From JAZMZS01 sp045120955 (GTDB lineage: Bacteria > Bacillota > Clostridia > Oscillospirales > CAG-272), in assembly GCA_045120955.1 (NCBI GenBank), contig JBGVFH010000072.1, positions 33,312 to 97,311 on the forward strand: a DNA stretch of 64,000 bases, given 5' to 3'. A program made the translations under genes and the position numbers. The notes beneath the pieces are model-generated. The model saw only the letters and a list, made by a program, of their open reading frames with translations, had not been told where the DNA came from and ran no database searches. Positions 51,419 through 59,084 of the stretch are shown here, piece by piece (positions within the stretch are counted from its first letter, which is position 1; each line of letters starts with the position of its first letter).

Positions 51419-52402
51419 ATGGATACAAACAAGAGACCGGACAGTATGCTGCGTATTACAACGCCCGAGCTCGCAAATCAGTTTATTGATGAGCAGGTGG
51501 CGGCAGTCCGTGCACAGGTAGGCGACAAGAAGGTTTTGCTTGCACTCTCCGGCGGAGTTGACAGCTCGGTTGTAGCTGCTCTTCTTATCAAGGCTATCGG
51601 CAAGCAGCTCGTATGCGTACACGTAAACCACGGTCTTATGCGCAAGGGTGAGAGCGAACAGGTAATCGAGGTGTTCCGCGGTCAGCTCGATGCAAACCTC
51701 GTTTATATTGATGCAACAGACCGATTCCTTGACAAGCTCGCAGGCGTTAGCGACCCTGAGACAAAGCGTAAGATCATCGGCGGTGAGTTTATACGTGTGT
51801 TTGAAGAGGAGGCACGCAAGCTTGAAGGCATTTCGTTCCTCGGTCAGGGTACCATCTATCCCGATATACTCGAGAGTGACGGAGTAAAGGCACATCACAA
51901 CGTAGGCGGACTTCCCGATGATATGCATTTTGAGGGACTCGTAGAACCTGTAAAGCTGCTTTATAAAGACGAGGTGCGTGTAGTAGGTAAGGCGCTCGGA
52001 CTTCCCGCAAAGATGGTCGATCGTCAGCCTTTCCCCGGACCCGGACTCGGTGTTCGCTGCCTCGGCGCTATCACACGTGATCGCTTGAATGCTCTGCGTG
52101 AGGCTGATGCTATCCTTCGTGAGGAGTTTGACAAAAACGGCCTCGCAGGCAAGGTATGGCAGTATTTTATAGCTGTTCCCGACATGAAGAGCGTAGGCGT
52201 TCGTGACAGCAAGCGTTATGAGGGCTGGCCTGCGATCATCCGTGCCGTAAATACCAAGGACGCAATGAGCGCAACCATCGAGGAGATCCCCTATCCGCTC
52301 CTCCACCATATAACAGACCGTATCACACACGAGGTAGAAGGCATCAACCGTGTGCTTCTCGACCTCACACCCAAGCCCATCGGAACGATCGAGTGGGAAT
52401 AA
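51419..52402 (+). CDS. guaA: GMP synthase, ATP-pyrophosphatase subunit (no glutaminase domain)
   Basis: The 327-residue protein covers only the ATP-PPase and dimerisation domains: P-loop LALSGGVDSS near residue 43, QGTIYPDILES, FPGPGLGVRCLG and the conserved C-terminus DLTPKPIGTIEWE. The usual 200-residue N-terminal glutamine amidotransferase is absent, and the promoter and GGAGG site directly before 51419 show that this is not a truncation. It therefore needs a separate glutaminase subunit, as in archaeal two-subunit enzymes. The 3' end is intact and abuts the integrative element. Confidence 0.93.
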   Translation: MDTNKRPDSMLRITTPELANQFIDEQVAAVRAQVGDKKVLLALSGGVDSSVVAALLIKAIGKQLVCVHVNHGLMRKGESEQVIEVFRGQLDANLVYIDATDRFLDKLAGVSDPETKRKIIGGEFIRVFEEEARKLEGISFLGQGTIYPDILESDGVKAHHNVGGLPDDMHFEGLVEPVKLLYKDEVRVVGKALGLPAKMVDRQPFPGPGLGVRCLGAITRDRLNALREADAILREEFDKNGLAGKVWQYFIAVPDMKSVGVRDSKRYEGWPAIIRAVNTKDAMSATIEEIPYPLLHHITDRITHEVEGINRVLLDLTPKPIGTIEWE

Positions 52403-52411
52403 TCCTACACA

Positions 52412-52479
52412 TCTGAAAACCCCTGATTTCAAGGGATTTTACAGTTCTCGTTTTGCTATTGACAGCAATATGACAGCAA
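52412..52479. other. Inferred attachment-site region (attL side)
   Basis: Ten bases after the guaA stop lies AAAACCCCTGATTTCAAGGG, a dyad-like sequence (CCC...GGG around CTGATTTCAA) of the kind used as integrase core sites. At 52461-52468 and 52472-52479 the octamer GACAGCAA is directly repeated with 11-bp spacing, as expected for integrase arm sites. The exact crossover cannot be fixed without the other end. Confidence 0.45.
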
Positions 52480-53188
52480 AAAACCAAGATGCTCTGCTTT
52501 TTACGGCAGAGCATCTTTCTATTTTATGGGGTTCTTCGCCAAACTCTATATCACAACCGATGAAGTTGCGGTTCAGTTCCTGACAGGCAGTAAGCACGGA
52601 GTATCCACCAGCGGCAGGGTCAAGAATCCAGTCTCCTTCTTGGGTAGTTGCCTCAATCAGTGCTTTTTGTAGTTCCAGTGGTTTGGAGTGCGGATGTAAT
52701 TTAGGGGTCTTTTCATCCCACACATCGGGGATGTTATGGATAGTCCATTTACCTTTTGCTCTAACAGGGCTCTTTTGGCAAACTATAAGATATTCGGACT
52801 TTCTTCTGGTACGGAAGCCCATACCAATTTTGCACTTATTCCAAACGACCATATCAACCAGATTAAGGTCCGTATGCTGCAACCATTGCAGAACTCCTTG
52901 GCATAGGTGGAACTTGTCCACCCACAGGAATAGATGACCACTGGGCGATAACACTCGGTTTATCTCTTGGATGAAATTTTTAATGGTTGTTTCATCCATT
53001 TGAGCGAGGTTGCATCTTGCTTTGCCCCGATTTACACCTTCGTTTCCGTAAGCGAGTTTATCCAGCACACCACGGTACTGTGGGTCGAAGAAAGCAGTTT
53101 TGATTGATTCATCTGTTAGAGATGATAGCAGATTCAAGCCGTCTGCTTTATTGCGAAAGTTTGGGGGATAATTTTTCTTATTGCTCAT
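52439..53188 (-). CDS. N6/N4-type DNA methyltransferase of the element
   Basis: The 249-residue protein has the catalytic motif IV FFDPQYRG near residue 35 and motif I DPAAGGYSVL late in the sequence, the beta-class order, and the segment SGHLFLWVDKFHL between. It is a stand-alone methylase with no restriction gene beside it, suggesting self-protection or regulation. The last 30 residues after CDIEFGEEPHK are encoded by a terminator-like hairpin (52488-52516) and the att region, so the true C-terminus may be shorter. Confidence 0.82.
   Translation of the reverse strand: MSNKKNYPPNFRNKADGLNLLSSLTDESIKTAFFDPQYRGVLDKLAYGNEGVNRGKARCNLAQMDETTIKNFIQEINRVLSPSGHLFLWVDKFHLCQGVLQWLQHTDLNLVDMVVWNKCKIGMGFRTRRKSEYLIVCQKSPVRAKGKWTIHNIPDVWDEKTPKLHPHSKPLELQKALIEATTQEGDWILDPAAGGYSVLTACQELNRNFIGCDIEFGEEPHKIERCSAVKSRASWFFAVILLSIAKREL
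52488..52516 (-). terminator. Terminator hairpin within the 3' end of the methyltransferase frame
   Basis: AGATGCTCTGC and GCAGAGCATCT enclose 7 nt, followed on the minus strand by TGGTTTTTTG. A related but weaker copy (CTCTACCGTAAAAAGCAGAG) lies at the 3' end of the next gene upstream, around 53226-53245. Confidence 0.6.
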
Positions 53189-53234
53189 AAAGCATTTCTT
53201 TCCTTTCTTATAGATTTATATGAAACTCTGCTTT

Positions 53235-53528
53235 TTACGGTAGAGCATCTTTTTCTTTTGGTACGAAGACTAAAATAGTTCTTGTTACACTATCATAACT
53301 ATCTCGTAATGTTTTACAATCTGCATAGTTCTCTTTATACTCACGATATGGCATTATGACCTCATTATGTGTTACTGCCATTTTCTTGCGATAGGTTTCT
53401 GTGCGACATTTGGAACAGTCACATTCCTTTTCGTACCACTCGATTCGTTTTTCACGGTCCTTGTGCTTGCCGAAGAGTTGAACCTCTTCCTCGTGACCGC
53501 ATTTGAAAATAACATTATATTTTCCCAT
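53235..53528 (-). CDS. Small Cys/His-containing hypothetical protein
   Basis: The 97-residue product has FKCGHEEEVQLFGK and, 15 residues later, CDCSKCRTETYRKK, so C-G-H plus C-x2-C could make a zinc-binding knuckle. The start follows AAAGGAG. It is one of a run of co-directional element genes leading to the methyltransferase. No known family; function unknown. Confidence 0.75.
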   Translation of the reverse strand: MGKYNVIFKCGHEEEVQLFGKHKDREKRIEWYEKECDCSKCRTETYRKKMAVTHNEVIMPYREYKENYADCKTLRDSYDSVTRTILVFVPKEKDALP

Positions 53529-53597
53529 ATTTTGTGTATCTCCTTTTTTATTTTAAAGTTAGTGAGTGCTCCGACTCTTCATCGGAGCACTTTTTTA

Positions 53598-54032
53598 TTA
53601 CCAAGTTCTGACAAGACCCTTGGCGGGGGTCAGTCTTATGCCAATCGAACCTATTTCAGAACAGAAAGGGTCGTCTCGATTGACCACATAGGCGATGGTT
53701 TCGCCGTTCCTTATGAGTTGCTGGTCAGCATCCCATTCGTCTCTGTGCCTGCTCACATACAGGTAAGCATCCATCGTACCGTATTCGGTGTAACTACGAA
53801 CGACCATATAGACACGGGCACCGTGCTCTGCTTCCCAAGACCTGATTTCTTCCAGTTCTTTGTCATCAACCCAGTAGAAGGCTCCGAAAGGCGGTTCGCT
53901 CTTACTGATACGACCTTCTTCTGCGAACTGCCTGATGGTTTCATCGTGAACACACAACATACCCATTCGCTTGACTGCCTCGATGTGCATATCATCGACC
54001 TCAAAGGTCAGTCCGTTTACTTCAACTGTCAC
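53598..54032 (-). CDS. Hypothetical protein of the integrative element
   Basis: The roughly 144-residue product has no signal peptide or known motif. The middle (KSEPPFGAFYWVDDKELEEI) and the end (IGSIGIRLTPAKGLVRTW) look like a globular alpha/beta domain. The frame is open to 54071, but AAGGGGGTG near 54039-54047 favours the GTG at 54032, with ATG 54038 as second choice. It overlaps the end of the upstream gene by 11 bp, indicating translational coupling. Confidence 0.7.
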   Translation of the reverse strand: MTVEVNGLTFEVDDMHIEAVKRMGMLCVHDETIRQFAEEGRISKSEPPFGAFYWVDDKELEEIRSWEAEHGARVYMVVRSYTEYGTMDAYLYVSRHRDEWDADQQLIRNGETIAYVVNRDDPFCSEIGSIGIRLTPAKGLVRTW

Positions 54033-54366
54033 TTGCATCACCCCCTTCGTCTGTCGGAGAGAGTTTTGCAATCAACTCTAACAGGTATTTGATGTTTTCG
54101 AGCACATCGGTGGACTGGTCTATCTGTTCCAGACGTTTCAGTTCTTCGGTGAGACTTACAAGGTAATCACGAAGATACTTCTGAACTCGGATGTTAGGAT
54201 GCACTATGATGTCCTCACAGAGTAATCGCTTGATACAATAGTTCTGCTTGGTCATCCCCGAAGTCAGCACCATCATATTGATGGTGTCTGACTCTTGTGG
54301 CGATGCTCGAAAACTAACAGTAACACATCGCCATCGTTTCTTGTTGTCACGGTTCTTTTCAGACAT
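54022..54366 (-). CDS. Small basic protein, possibly MobC/relaxosome-like
   Basis: The 114-residue product has a basic start (KNRDNKKRWRCVTVSFRASPQE) followed by TINMMVLTSGMTKQNYCIKRLL, which resembles the ribbon-helix-helix plus 'S-G-x-s-x-s-x-Y-i' pattern of MobC mobilisation accessory proteins, then a coiled-coil-like helix. The ATG at 54366 overlaps the integrase stop by 8 bp. If it is MobC-like, a relaxase should lie elsewhere on the element; a plain DNA-binding regulator is the alternative. Confidence 0.6.
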   Translation of the reverse strand: MSEKNRDNKKRWRCVTVSFRASPQESDTINMMVLTSGMTKQNYCIKRLLCEDIIVHPNIRVQKYLRDYLVSLTEELKRLEQIDQSTDVLENIKYLLELIAKLSPTDEGGDASDS

Positions 54367-55531
54367 TTGCAACACATCCTTTCACTTGTTCCAAAGCATT
54401 GACGAGGAAATCGCCGCTATTCTTGTAAGAGTGAGAGTAATGCAAACTCTGAAGGAACTCACTGTGACCGACTTGGGCAGAAATAGTGGTGTATGGTATG
54501 CCGTTATAGACACACATGCTGATATAACTGTGTCGTAAACAGTGTACACAGATATCCTTAACCCCTACTTGTGCAGCACCTTCGTGAAGGTGTTTCAGAA
54601 GAGTGGATTTGCTCGTTACAAAAACACGAGCATTGGGGTCCATCGGTCCAAGGCTGTCTATGAACTCTCGGAGTTCATCTGCCAAAAAAGAGGGTATTTT
54701 CACAGTGCGAAGACTTTCGCCGTTTTTGAGGCCCTTGTCAACTTTACCCTTCACTTTGTGGTATCCATCCTTGACATAGATGATGCCATTTTTGAAATCC
54801 AAATCTTTGCTTCGGATTCCAAGAAGTTCTGCCTCTCGCATTCCTGTCCAAAAAAGAGTGCAATAAGCATAATAGAGCAAAGGATTATGCTCTTGTGTGC
54901 GGATGAATCTGGCAAACTCTTCTGGTTCCCAGATTTCTCGTTCAGGTGCATCTTTTGCACCTATTTTATACAAGCCCTTGCAAGGGCTTGTCGGAAGACG
55001 ACGAATTGCCACTGCATAGTTGAAAATAGCAACCAGTTGATTGTTAATGGTTCGGAGATAGGTATCAGAGTAACACTCTTGGGTTTTGACGACCTTCTCC
55101 CTGCCACTATTGGACACAACTGTTTCCTTCACCACCTTTTGGCTCTCTGACAGATGATGTTGCCACTGCATAATATCGTAAGGCTCAATGTCCACAACCA
55201 ATCTGCCTGCAAAATAAGGCAAGATTTTGGTTTCGATAATATGCTTCTTGGTTTCGAAGGTAGTGATACGGACATGCATCTTCTTGTAGAAGAGATACTC
55301 TTCAATGAGTTCGTCCATCGTCATTGTGCTGATGGTCTTCCTCTTTTGCTCCAAGGCCTCGATGATTGAAGGCAATTCGGTCTCTATCCACTTCTTGGCT
55401 TCTCGTTTGAGTTTGAAACCTCGTTTACAGGTGTTTTTGGTGATACCAGTAGCGGGGTCGTAATAACGATAAGTCACACGAAACTTGTCGCCATCTTTTG
55501 CGATGTTTGCTCTTATTACCATATTAGACAC
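54359..55531 (-). CDS. Tyrosine-type site-specific integrase
   Basis: The 390-residue recombinase has an N-terminal AP2-like arm-binding domain (KFRVTYRYYDPATGI), a core-binding SAM-like domain and a C-terminal catalytic domain with the R-H-R-Y residues in TGMREAELLG, HCLRHSYIS, VGH and the tyrosine block SLHYSH. It should catalyse insertion and excision at the guaA end. It points toward guaA with five genes between, and overlaps the upstream excisionase-like gene by 8 bp. Confidence 0.94.
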   Translation of the reverse strand: MSNMVIRANIAKDGDKFRVTYRYYDPATGITKNTCKRGFKLKREAKKWIETELPSIIEALEQKRKTISTMTMDELIEEYLFYKKMHVRITTFETKKHIIETKILPYFAGRLVVDIEPYDIMQWQHHLSESQKVVKETVVSNSGREKVVKTQECYSDTYLRTINNQLVAIFNYAVAIRRLPTSPCKGLYKIGAKDAPEREIWEPEEFARFIRTQEHNPLLYYAYCTLFWTGMREAELLGIRSKDLDFKNGIIYVKDGYHKVKGKVDKGLKNGESLRTVKIPSFLADELREFIDSLGPMDPNARVFVTSKSTLLKHLHEGAAQVGVKDICVHCLRHSYISMCVYNGIPYTTISAQVGHSEFLQSLHYSHSYKNSGDFLVNALEQVKGCVANV

Positions 55532-55748
55532 CTCCTTCCGCTACCGCAGGATAACCGCAAACCTTCTGCATAAAGTAGGCACGGTTAGTTCTTCCCGCAA
55601 GAGTGATGTAACCCATCGCAGCAAGTTCCTTGTTGAGTTTATGCATAACCTTATAGGCGGTGGGTTCAGAGATGTCGAGGAGTTGACAGATTTCGCCAAC
55701 TCGGATGTACACACTGCTCTGATTGGCAGTATTAACTGTATTAGTCAT
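55524..55748 (-). CDS. Excisionase-like small HTH protein
   Basis: The 74-residue product has a winged-helix-type HTH, VGEICQLLDISEPTAYKVMHKLNKEL, and a basic C-terminal half. Its place directly upstream of, and overlapping with, the integrase gene is the classic position of an excisionase or recombination directionality factor. A strong site TTAGGAGG precedes the ATG. The stretch 55749-55893 upstream of it contains a hairpin with 9-bp arms GCTTGTAGT/ACTACAAGC. Confidence 0.78.
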   Translation of the reverse strand: MTNTVNTANQSSVYIRVGEICQLLDISEPTAYKVMHKLNKELAAMGYITLAGRTNRAYFMQKVCGYPAVAEGGV

Positions 55749-55893
55749 TCTAATAACCTCCTAAATGTGTTTTACACCTCGGTGGGTGACATATCATCCA
55801 GATATGTAAGCGGTTGGACGACCACATATAGGAGTTGTTGAAGACCTTGCTTGTAGTCACTGTACGGCAACTACAAGCAGGTACAATCAACTA

Positions 55894-56166
55894 TTATTTC
55901 AATAAAGCAGACACTTCTTTGTGAAGACGGTCTGCGAAATCACTTGGGTAATGGTAACTAGTGATGATTTCATCCATCTGCTCGATGGTAATAGAGGCAT
56001 CCTTGCGGAAGCAAACGATGTCAACGATGAATGCTGCATAGTTAGCATACTCATCACCATTTGTCGCATTTTCTTTGATGTCTTCGAAATAGGCATCAAG
56101 TTTGCGACGGCGAACAGGTGCATAGGACGGATAAAACCATAACACATTAAGGAACTTATTCTGCAT
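55894..56166 (-). CDS. Hypothetical 90-residue protein
   Basis: It overlaps the end of the upstream gene by 11 bp, so both are co-translated. The sequence is mostly helical and acidic, with YFEDIKENATNGDEY and TIEQMDEIITSYHYPSDF. No motif recognised. A role with its upstream partner in element replication or control is possible but unsupported. Confidence 0.68.
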   Translation of the reverse strand: MQNKFLNVLWFYPSYAPVRRRKLDAYFEDIKENATNGDEYANYAAFIVDIVCFRKDASITIEQMDEIITSYHYPSDFADRLHKEVSALLK

Positions 56167-56845
56167 CTACCAAACCACCTCCTTGCATCAGAAGTTCCAC
56201 TTCCTTTTCAATTGTGTGTGCCTTTCGGTACAGTGCCGCAATATCTCGGTCACAGTCCTCGATTTGAGCATTCAAAATCTGTGCGACAGATTTATCACAA
56301 TCGGGTTTTGCGAGTTCCTTGGTCAGAGCATTGCGGCAATTCCGCTTTTGGGCATTCTTGATGCGGATGCTCTTTCGGACTTCGCTGACCTTTGCCTGTG
56401 TTTCCTTCAACTTATCCTTATCGCCTTTCGGCATCTTTAAAGGATTGATGACCTTGCTGAAATAAGAATCACGAAGGACTTCCAGTGTGTCTGCGACAGA
56501 AGGGATGCAGTATCGTGTTTCTTCAATGTCCGTATAGGCATTTACGAAAATTCTCTGCTCCACGATTTCAGCATCAATCAAATCATCAAGCCAAACCTTG
56601 ATGTCGGCATCCTCCATAGAATACTGTTGGAGATATGCCTTGGGTTCTGCGATTGCCTCGCTATACGAAAGAGTGAAATCTTCTTCCGTGTGGTTTGCCA
56701 TTCTGTCCTGAATGGCGATGTACATTGCAAGATATTGAAGCCCTTTCATTCGGATAAGTGTCTGCAAAGCAGTATTATCATTAATGAAGCCATACGGCAA
56801 CTGGGTGAACTCGGCTCTGTATCTCTTGCCTGGTATCAGGCTCAT
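56156..56845 (-). CDS. Element protein, possibly replication-initiator-like
   Basis: The 229-residue product has an N-terminal globular part (RYRAEFTQLPYGFINDNTAL...IRMKGLQYLAMYIAIQDRM) that faintly recalls the winged-helix N-terminal domain of phage replisome organisers, then a long charged coiled-coil region rich in Lys, Arg and Asp. The ATG at 56845 follows AAGGAG. A consensus promoter and a candidate operator lie upstream. The replication idea is a weak inference. Confidence 0.65.
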   Translation of the reverse strand: MSLIPGKRYRAEFTQLPYGFINDNTALQTLIRMKGLQYLAMYIAIQDRMANHTEEDFTLSYSEAIAEPKAYLQQYSMEDADIKVWLDDLIDAEIVEQRIFVNAYTDIEETRYCIPSVADTLEVLRDSYFSKVINPLKMPKGDKDKLKETQAKVSEVRKSIRIKNAQKRNCRNALTKELAKPDCDKSVAQILNAQIEDCDRDIAALYRKAHTIEKEVELLMQGGGLVDAE

Positions 56846-56882
56846 GAAATCAACTCCTTTATTATGTTTTATGGGATGTGTC

Positions 56883-56940
56883 GATACTCTTAAAAGTATC
56901 ATCACATCTGCATTGTAGCACAAAGAAACTTAAAAGTCAA
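56883..56940 (-). promoter_or_regulatory. Promoter and dyad for the leftward element operon
   Basis: On the minus strand TTGACT (56935-56940) and TACAAT (56912-56917) are 17 bp apart with TGTGC before the -10 box. GATACTCTTAAAAGTATC (56883-56900), an 18-bp inverted repeat, lies just downstream and may be an operator. Confidence 0.7.
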
Positions 56941-56958
56941 GTACTTTATGCAGATATA

Positions 56959-56987
56959 TTGACAATTTTATAAAAATGTGCTAAAAT
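56959..56987 (+). promoter_or_regulatory. Promoter of the resolvase-like gene
   Basis: TTGACA (56959-56964) and TAAAAT (56982-56987) are 17 bp apart, again with TGTGC before the -10 box. It is back to back with the leftward promoter. Confidence 0.75.
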
Positions 56988-57018
56988 AGACACAGATTCA
57001 TAAAAGGAGGGCATCAAA

Positions 57019-57930
57019 ATGAAATATGTGTATGCCTGTATTACTTATAAGTGTCATATTGACATGGATGAAGCCAAAAAGACCAAGAAGTATCAGAAGG
57101 CTGCCGAGGTTGCAAATGCACTTGGCATCGAAAACATAGTTGTTGATATCTGCACTTCCCGCAACAGACACAAGCATAACTTGGAGCAAATCTTGCAGAC
57201 CGAGGGCAATGTCGTCGTTGTTTCCGATGTTTCTGCTCTGGGACAAAAGAACGAAGTTGCTGATGTTTACCGTCGCATCATCCAGACAGGAAATGATATA
57301 CTTATTACTTATTTCGGTAAAGGCGGAGTTCTTGAAGAGAATGAACTTTCTTCTGCAACTCTTTCTTTCACAAAGAAGCAGACCCTGTCATTAGAACAGG
57401 TGATAGCACGATTAGACGGACAATCGAACTTTGAGTTTTTGAGCAATAGCAGAAAGACCGTTGACCCTCGTATTGCCGCTGCTTATTGGCAGATTGAGAA
57501 AGGTGAAAAGAATCAAGTTGAGGCAATTGAGGAGATTGGCACAAGCAAAAGCACCTTTATCCGCAGAGTGGAAGAATATATCGGGTCCGAAGATTGGGTA
57601 GCAGGTTATCTTAAAGCACTTGAAGACGATAACTTTTTGAATACCCCGAACAAACTCGGCGGCATTTCCGATGATGCTAAAAAGTTATATGAGTATATGA
57701 AGGCAAACCCCGAAGATTTTGACAACTATCCGTTAGAGGTCGCTGTCTCGTTCGCTGGTATAGATTTAGACACTTGGGACAGAATATCAGAACTCTCAAT
57801 CAAGGAAGACGATGCATCCAAAGAGGAAGCAGACCGTTTGAGTACCCGTTACTATGTCAATGCACATCATCTGTATCGCCAGACGATTAAGTACGATAAG
57901 TATTTGAAGCAGTTAAAGTATCGCCAGTAA
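57019..57930 (+). CDS. Serine-resolvase-like protein without obvious catalytic serine
   Basis: The 303-residue product has an N-terminal domain with the outline of a serine recombinase: a YVYACITYK strand, then VVVVSDVSALGQKNEVADVYRRIIQTGNDILITYF, which mirrors the 'VVVxxlSRLGRN...' segment. The position where Y-x-R-x-S normally occurs reads YACITYKCH, so the catalytic Ser and Arg appear lost. The C-terminal half has an HTH-like segment (AIEEIGTSKSTFIRRVEEYIG). It may be a DNA-binding regulator. The start follows AAAGGAGGG. Confidence 0.7.
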   Translation: MKYVYACITYKCHIDMDEAKKTKKYQKAAEVANALGIENIVVDICTSRNRHKHNLEQILQTEGNVVVVSDVSALGQKNEVADVYRRIIQTGNDILITYFGKGGVLEENELSSATLSFTKKQTLSLEQVIARLDGQSNFEFLSNSRKTVDPRIAAAYWQIEKGEKNQVEAIEEIGTSKSTFIRRVEEYIGSEDWVAGYLKALEDDNFLNTPNKLGGISDDAKKLYEYMKANPEDFDNYPLEVAVSFAGIDLDTWDRISELSIKEDDASKEEADRLSTRYYVNAHHLYRQTIKYDKYLKQLKYRQ

Positions 57931-58000
57931 GATTTCTGGAAAATAAAATCGCCATGTAATACCTTATGGGTGTAGTTATTTATACCCAAGGAGGAATTAT

Positions 58001-58285
58001 ATGGCGATTATTTTTACCCCAGAATTCTTTAAGGAACAGTTTCGGAACGGGAAAACAATTCGACAGATTTCGACAGAAAACTATGTTTCGCCGTCGTATG
58101 TGTCGCATATTATCAGCGGGTTTGAAAAGGCAGGTATGCTAACGAAGATGGACCGCTGTGTTGTTCCACCCGCCCTCCTGACCGCCCTTAAAGACAAAAC
58201 CCTATCGTATTATGAAGCAGAGAAAATCACAGGAAAATCATACCGATACCTAAAACGGTATGCGGATATGCTCGACTACCATTAA
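58001..58285 (+). CDS. Small HTH-like protein
   Basis: The 94-residue product has two HTH-like stretches: KTIRQISTENYVSPSYVSHIISGFEKAG and LSYYEAEKITGKSYRYLKRYADML. It is probably a DNA-binding regulator of the element. AAGGAGG lies 7 bp before the ATG, and TGGGT...ACCCA forms a hairpin directly before it. A terminator follows 5 bp after the stop codon. Confidence 0.72.
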   Translation: MAIIFTPEFFKEQFRNGKTIRQISTENYVSPSYVSHIISGFEKAGMLTKMDRCVVPPALLTALKDKTLSYYEAEKITGKSYRYLKRYADMLDYH

Positions 58286-58290
58286 AGAAA

Positions 58291-58316
58291 GACACCAACG
58301 GTTAATCGTTGGTGTC
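58291..58316. terminator. Bidirectional terminator between two small element genes
   Basis: GACACCAACG and CGTTGGTGTC form a 10-bp stem around GTTAAT, followed by TTCTTTT on the plus strand. It overlaps the 3' end of the convergent gene. Confidence 0.8.
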
Positions 58317-58640
58317 TTCTTTTGGTTTTATGATTATATCAACTCTTATGCGACACTCTTGGTTGCCCTCTGTGGCGATTTTATTTACTCGCTCTAAAAT
58401 ATCGAGAATGCGGTCAATCTTGTCTTCCCGTGTTTGTAGAGTGGCCATATCCTTTTCTATCAGTTGGTCGATATATGCTCTTGTTTTTTTGATTGTCGTC
58501 AAATCCATCCGTTCTTCTATGGAATCGTCATTAATCTGATAGACGTGCCGACCATCAGGACCGAGGATTTGTGTCTTTCGGAACTTATAACCACGGTGTG
58601 AGTAAACCATCATATTTCGATATTTATATTGAAAGCCCAT
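58302..58640 (-). CDS. Hypothetical protein with C-terminal coiled-coil
   Basis: The 112-residue product begins MGFQYKYRNMMVYSHRGYKF, has a short beta-rich part (LGPDGRHVYQIND) and then a charged helical region (REDKIDRILDILERVNK). The ATG at 58640 follows GAAAGGATG. No motif recognised; function unknown. Confidence 0.68.
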   Translation of the reverse strand: MGFQYKYRNMMVYSHRGYKFRKTQILGPDGRHVYQINDDSIEERMDLTTIKKTRAYIDQLIEKDMATLQTREDKIDRILDILERVNKIATEGNQECRIRVDIIIKPKEDTND

Positions 58641-59084
58641 TATAATCATCCTTTCATTTATGTTGATGATTAAACTATCGGATATTTTTCGGTTAATTGC
58701 AAGAAATCTTAAAGCATCCCGTATAGTCAATTTTATAGGCAAAAATATGGTTATTGCAACCCAGATAATGGTAGCGAAAATGGTAGAGGTTTTTGACCAT
58801 ATTAAGACTCATATCCTTTGCGAATTGTATTTTTTAAAAAATACGATTTCGGCTCGGACGATTTCAAAATCCCTTCCCCCCAGTATCTACTTTTTTAAGA
58901 TTTATGAAAAGGGGGTGGAAATGGGTCAAAACGATACCTTTTAGGGTCTTAATCGCACTCAATCAATCTACAAAATTTTTAATCGTTTGCCACGGCGGTA
59001 GAAAAATATATCGTTTCGCAATTAAAAAAGGAGCATTTTTGAGTTAAAATGGGGTGGGAAAAATATGCGAAAGTAGGTGAAAAA
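58641..59084. other. 444-bp stretch without a supported gene
   Basis: The region is AT-rich with a self-complementary block GTATTTTTTAAAAAATAC near 58825 and a C-run/G-run pair near 58872 and 58912. The one longer frame here (58660-58944) has no ribosome site. It may hold regulatory or cis-acting element sequences; I cannot assign any. Confidence 0.4.

Noticed and set aside
58660..58944. 94-residue frame in the element
   Set aside because: No ribosome site, low-complexity composition and position antisense to the upstream region of the 58302-58640 gene.
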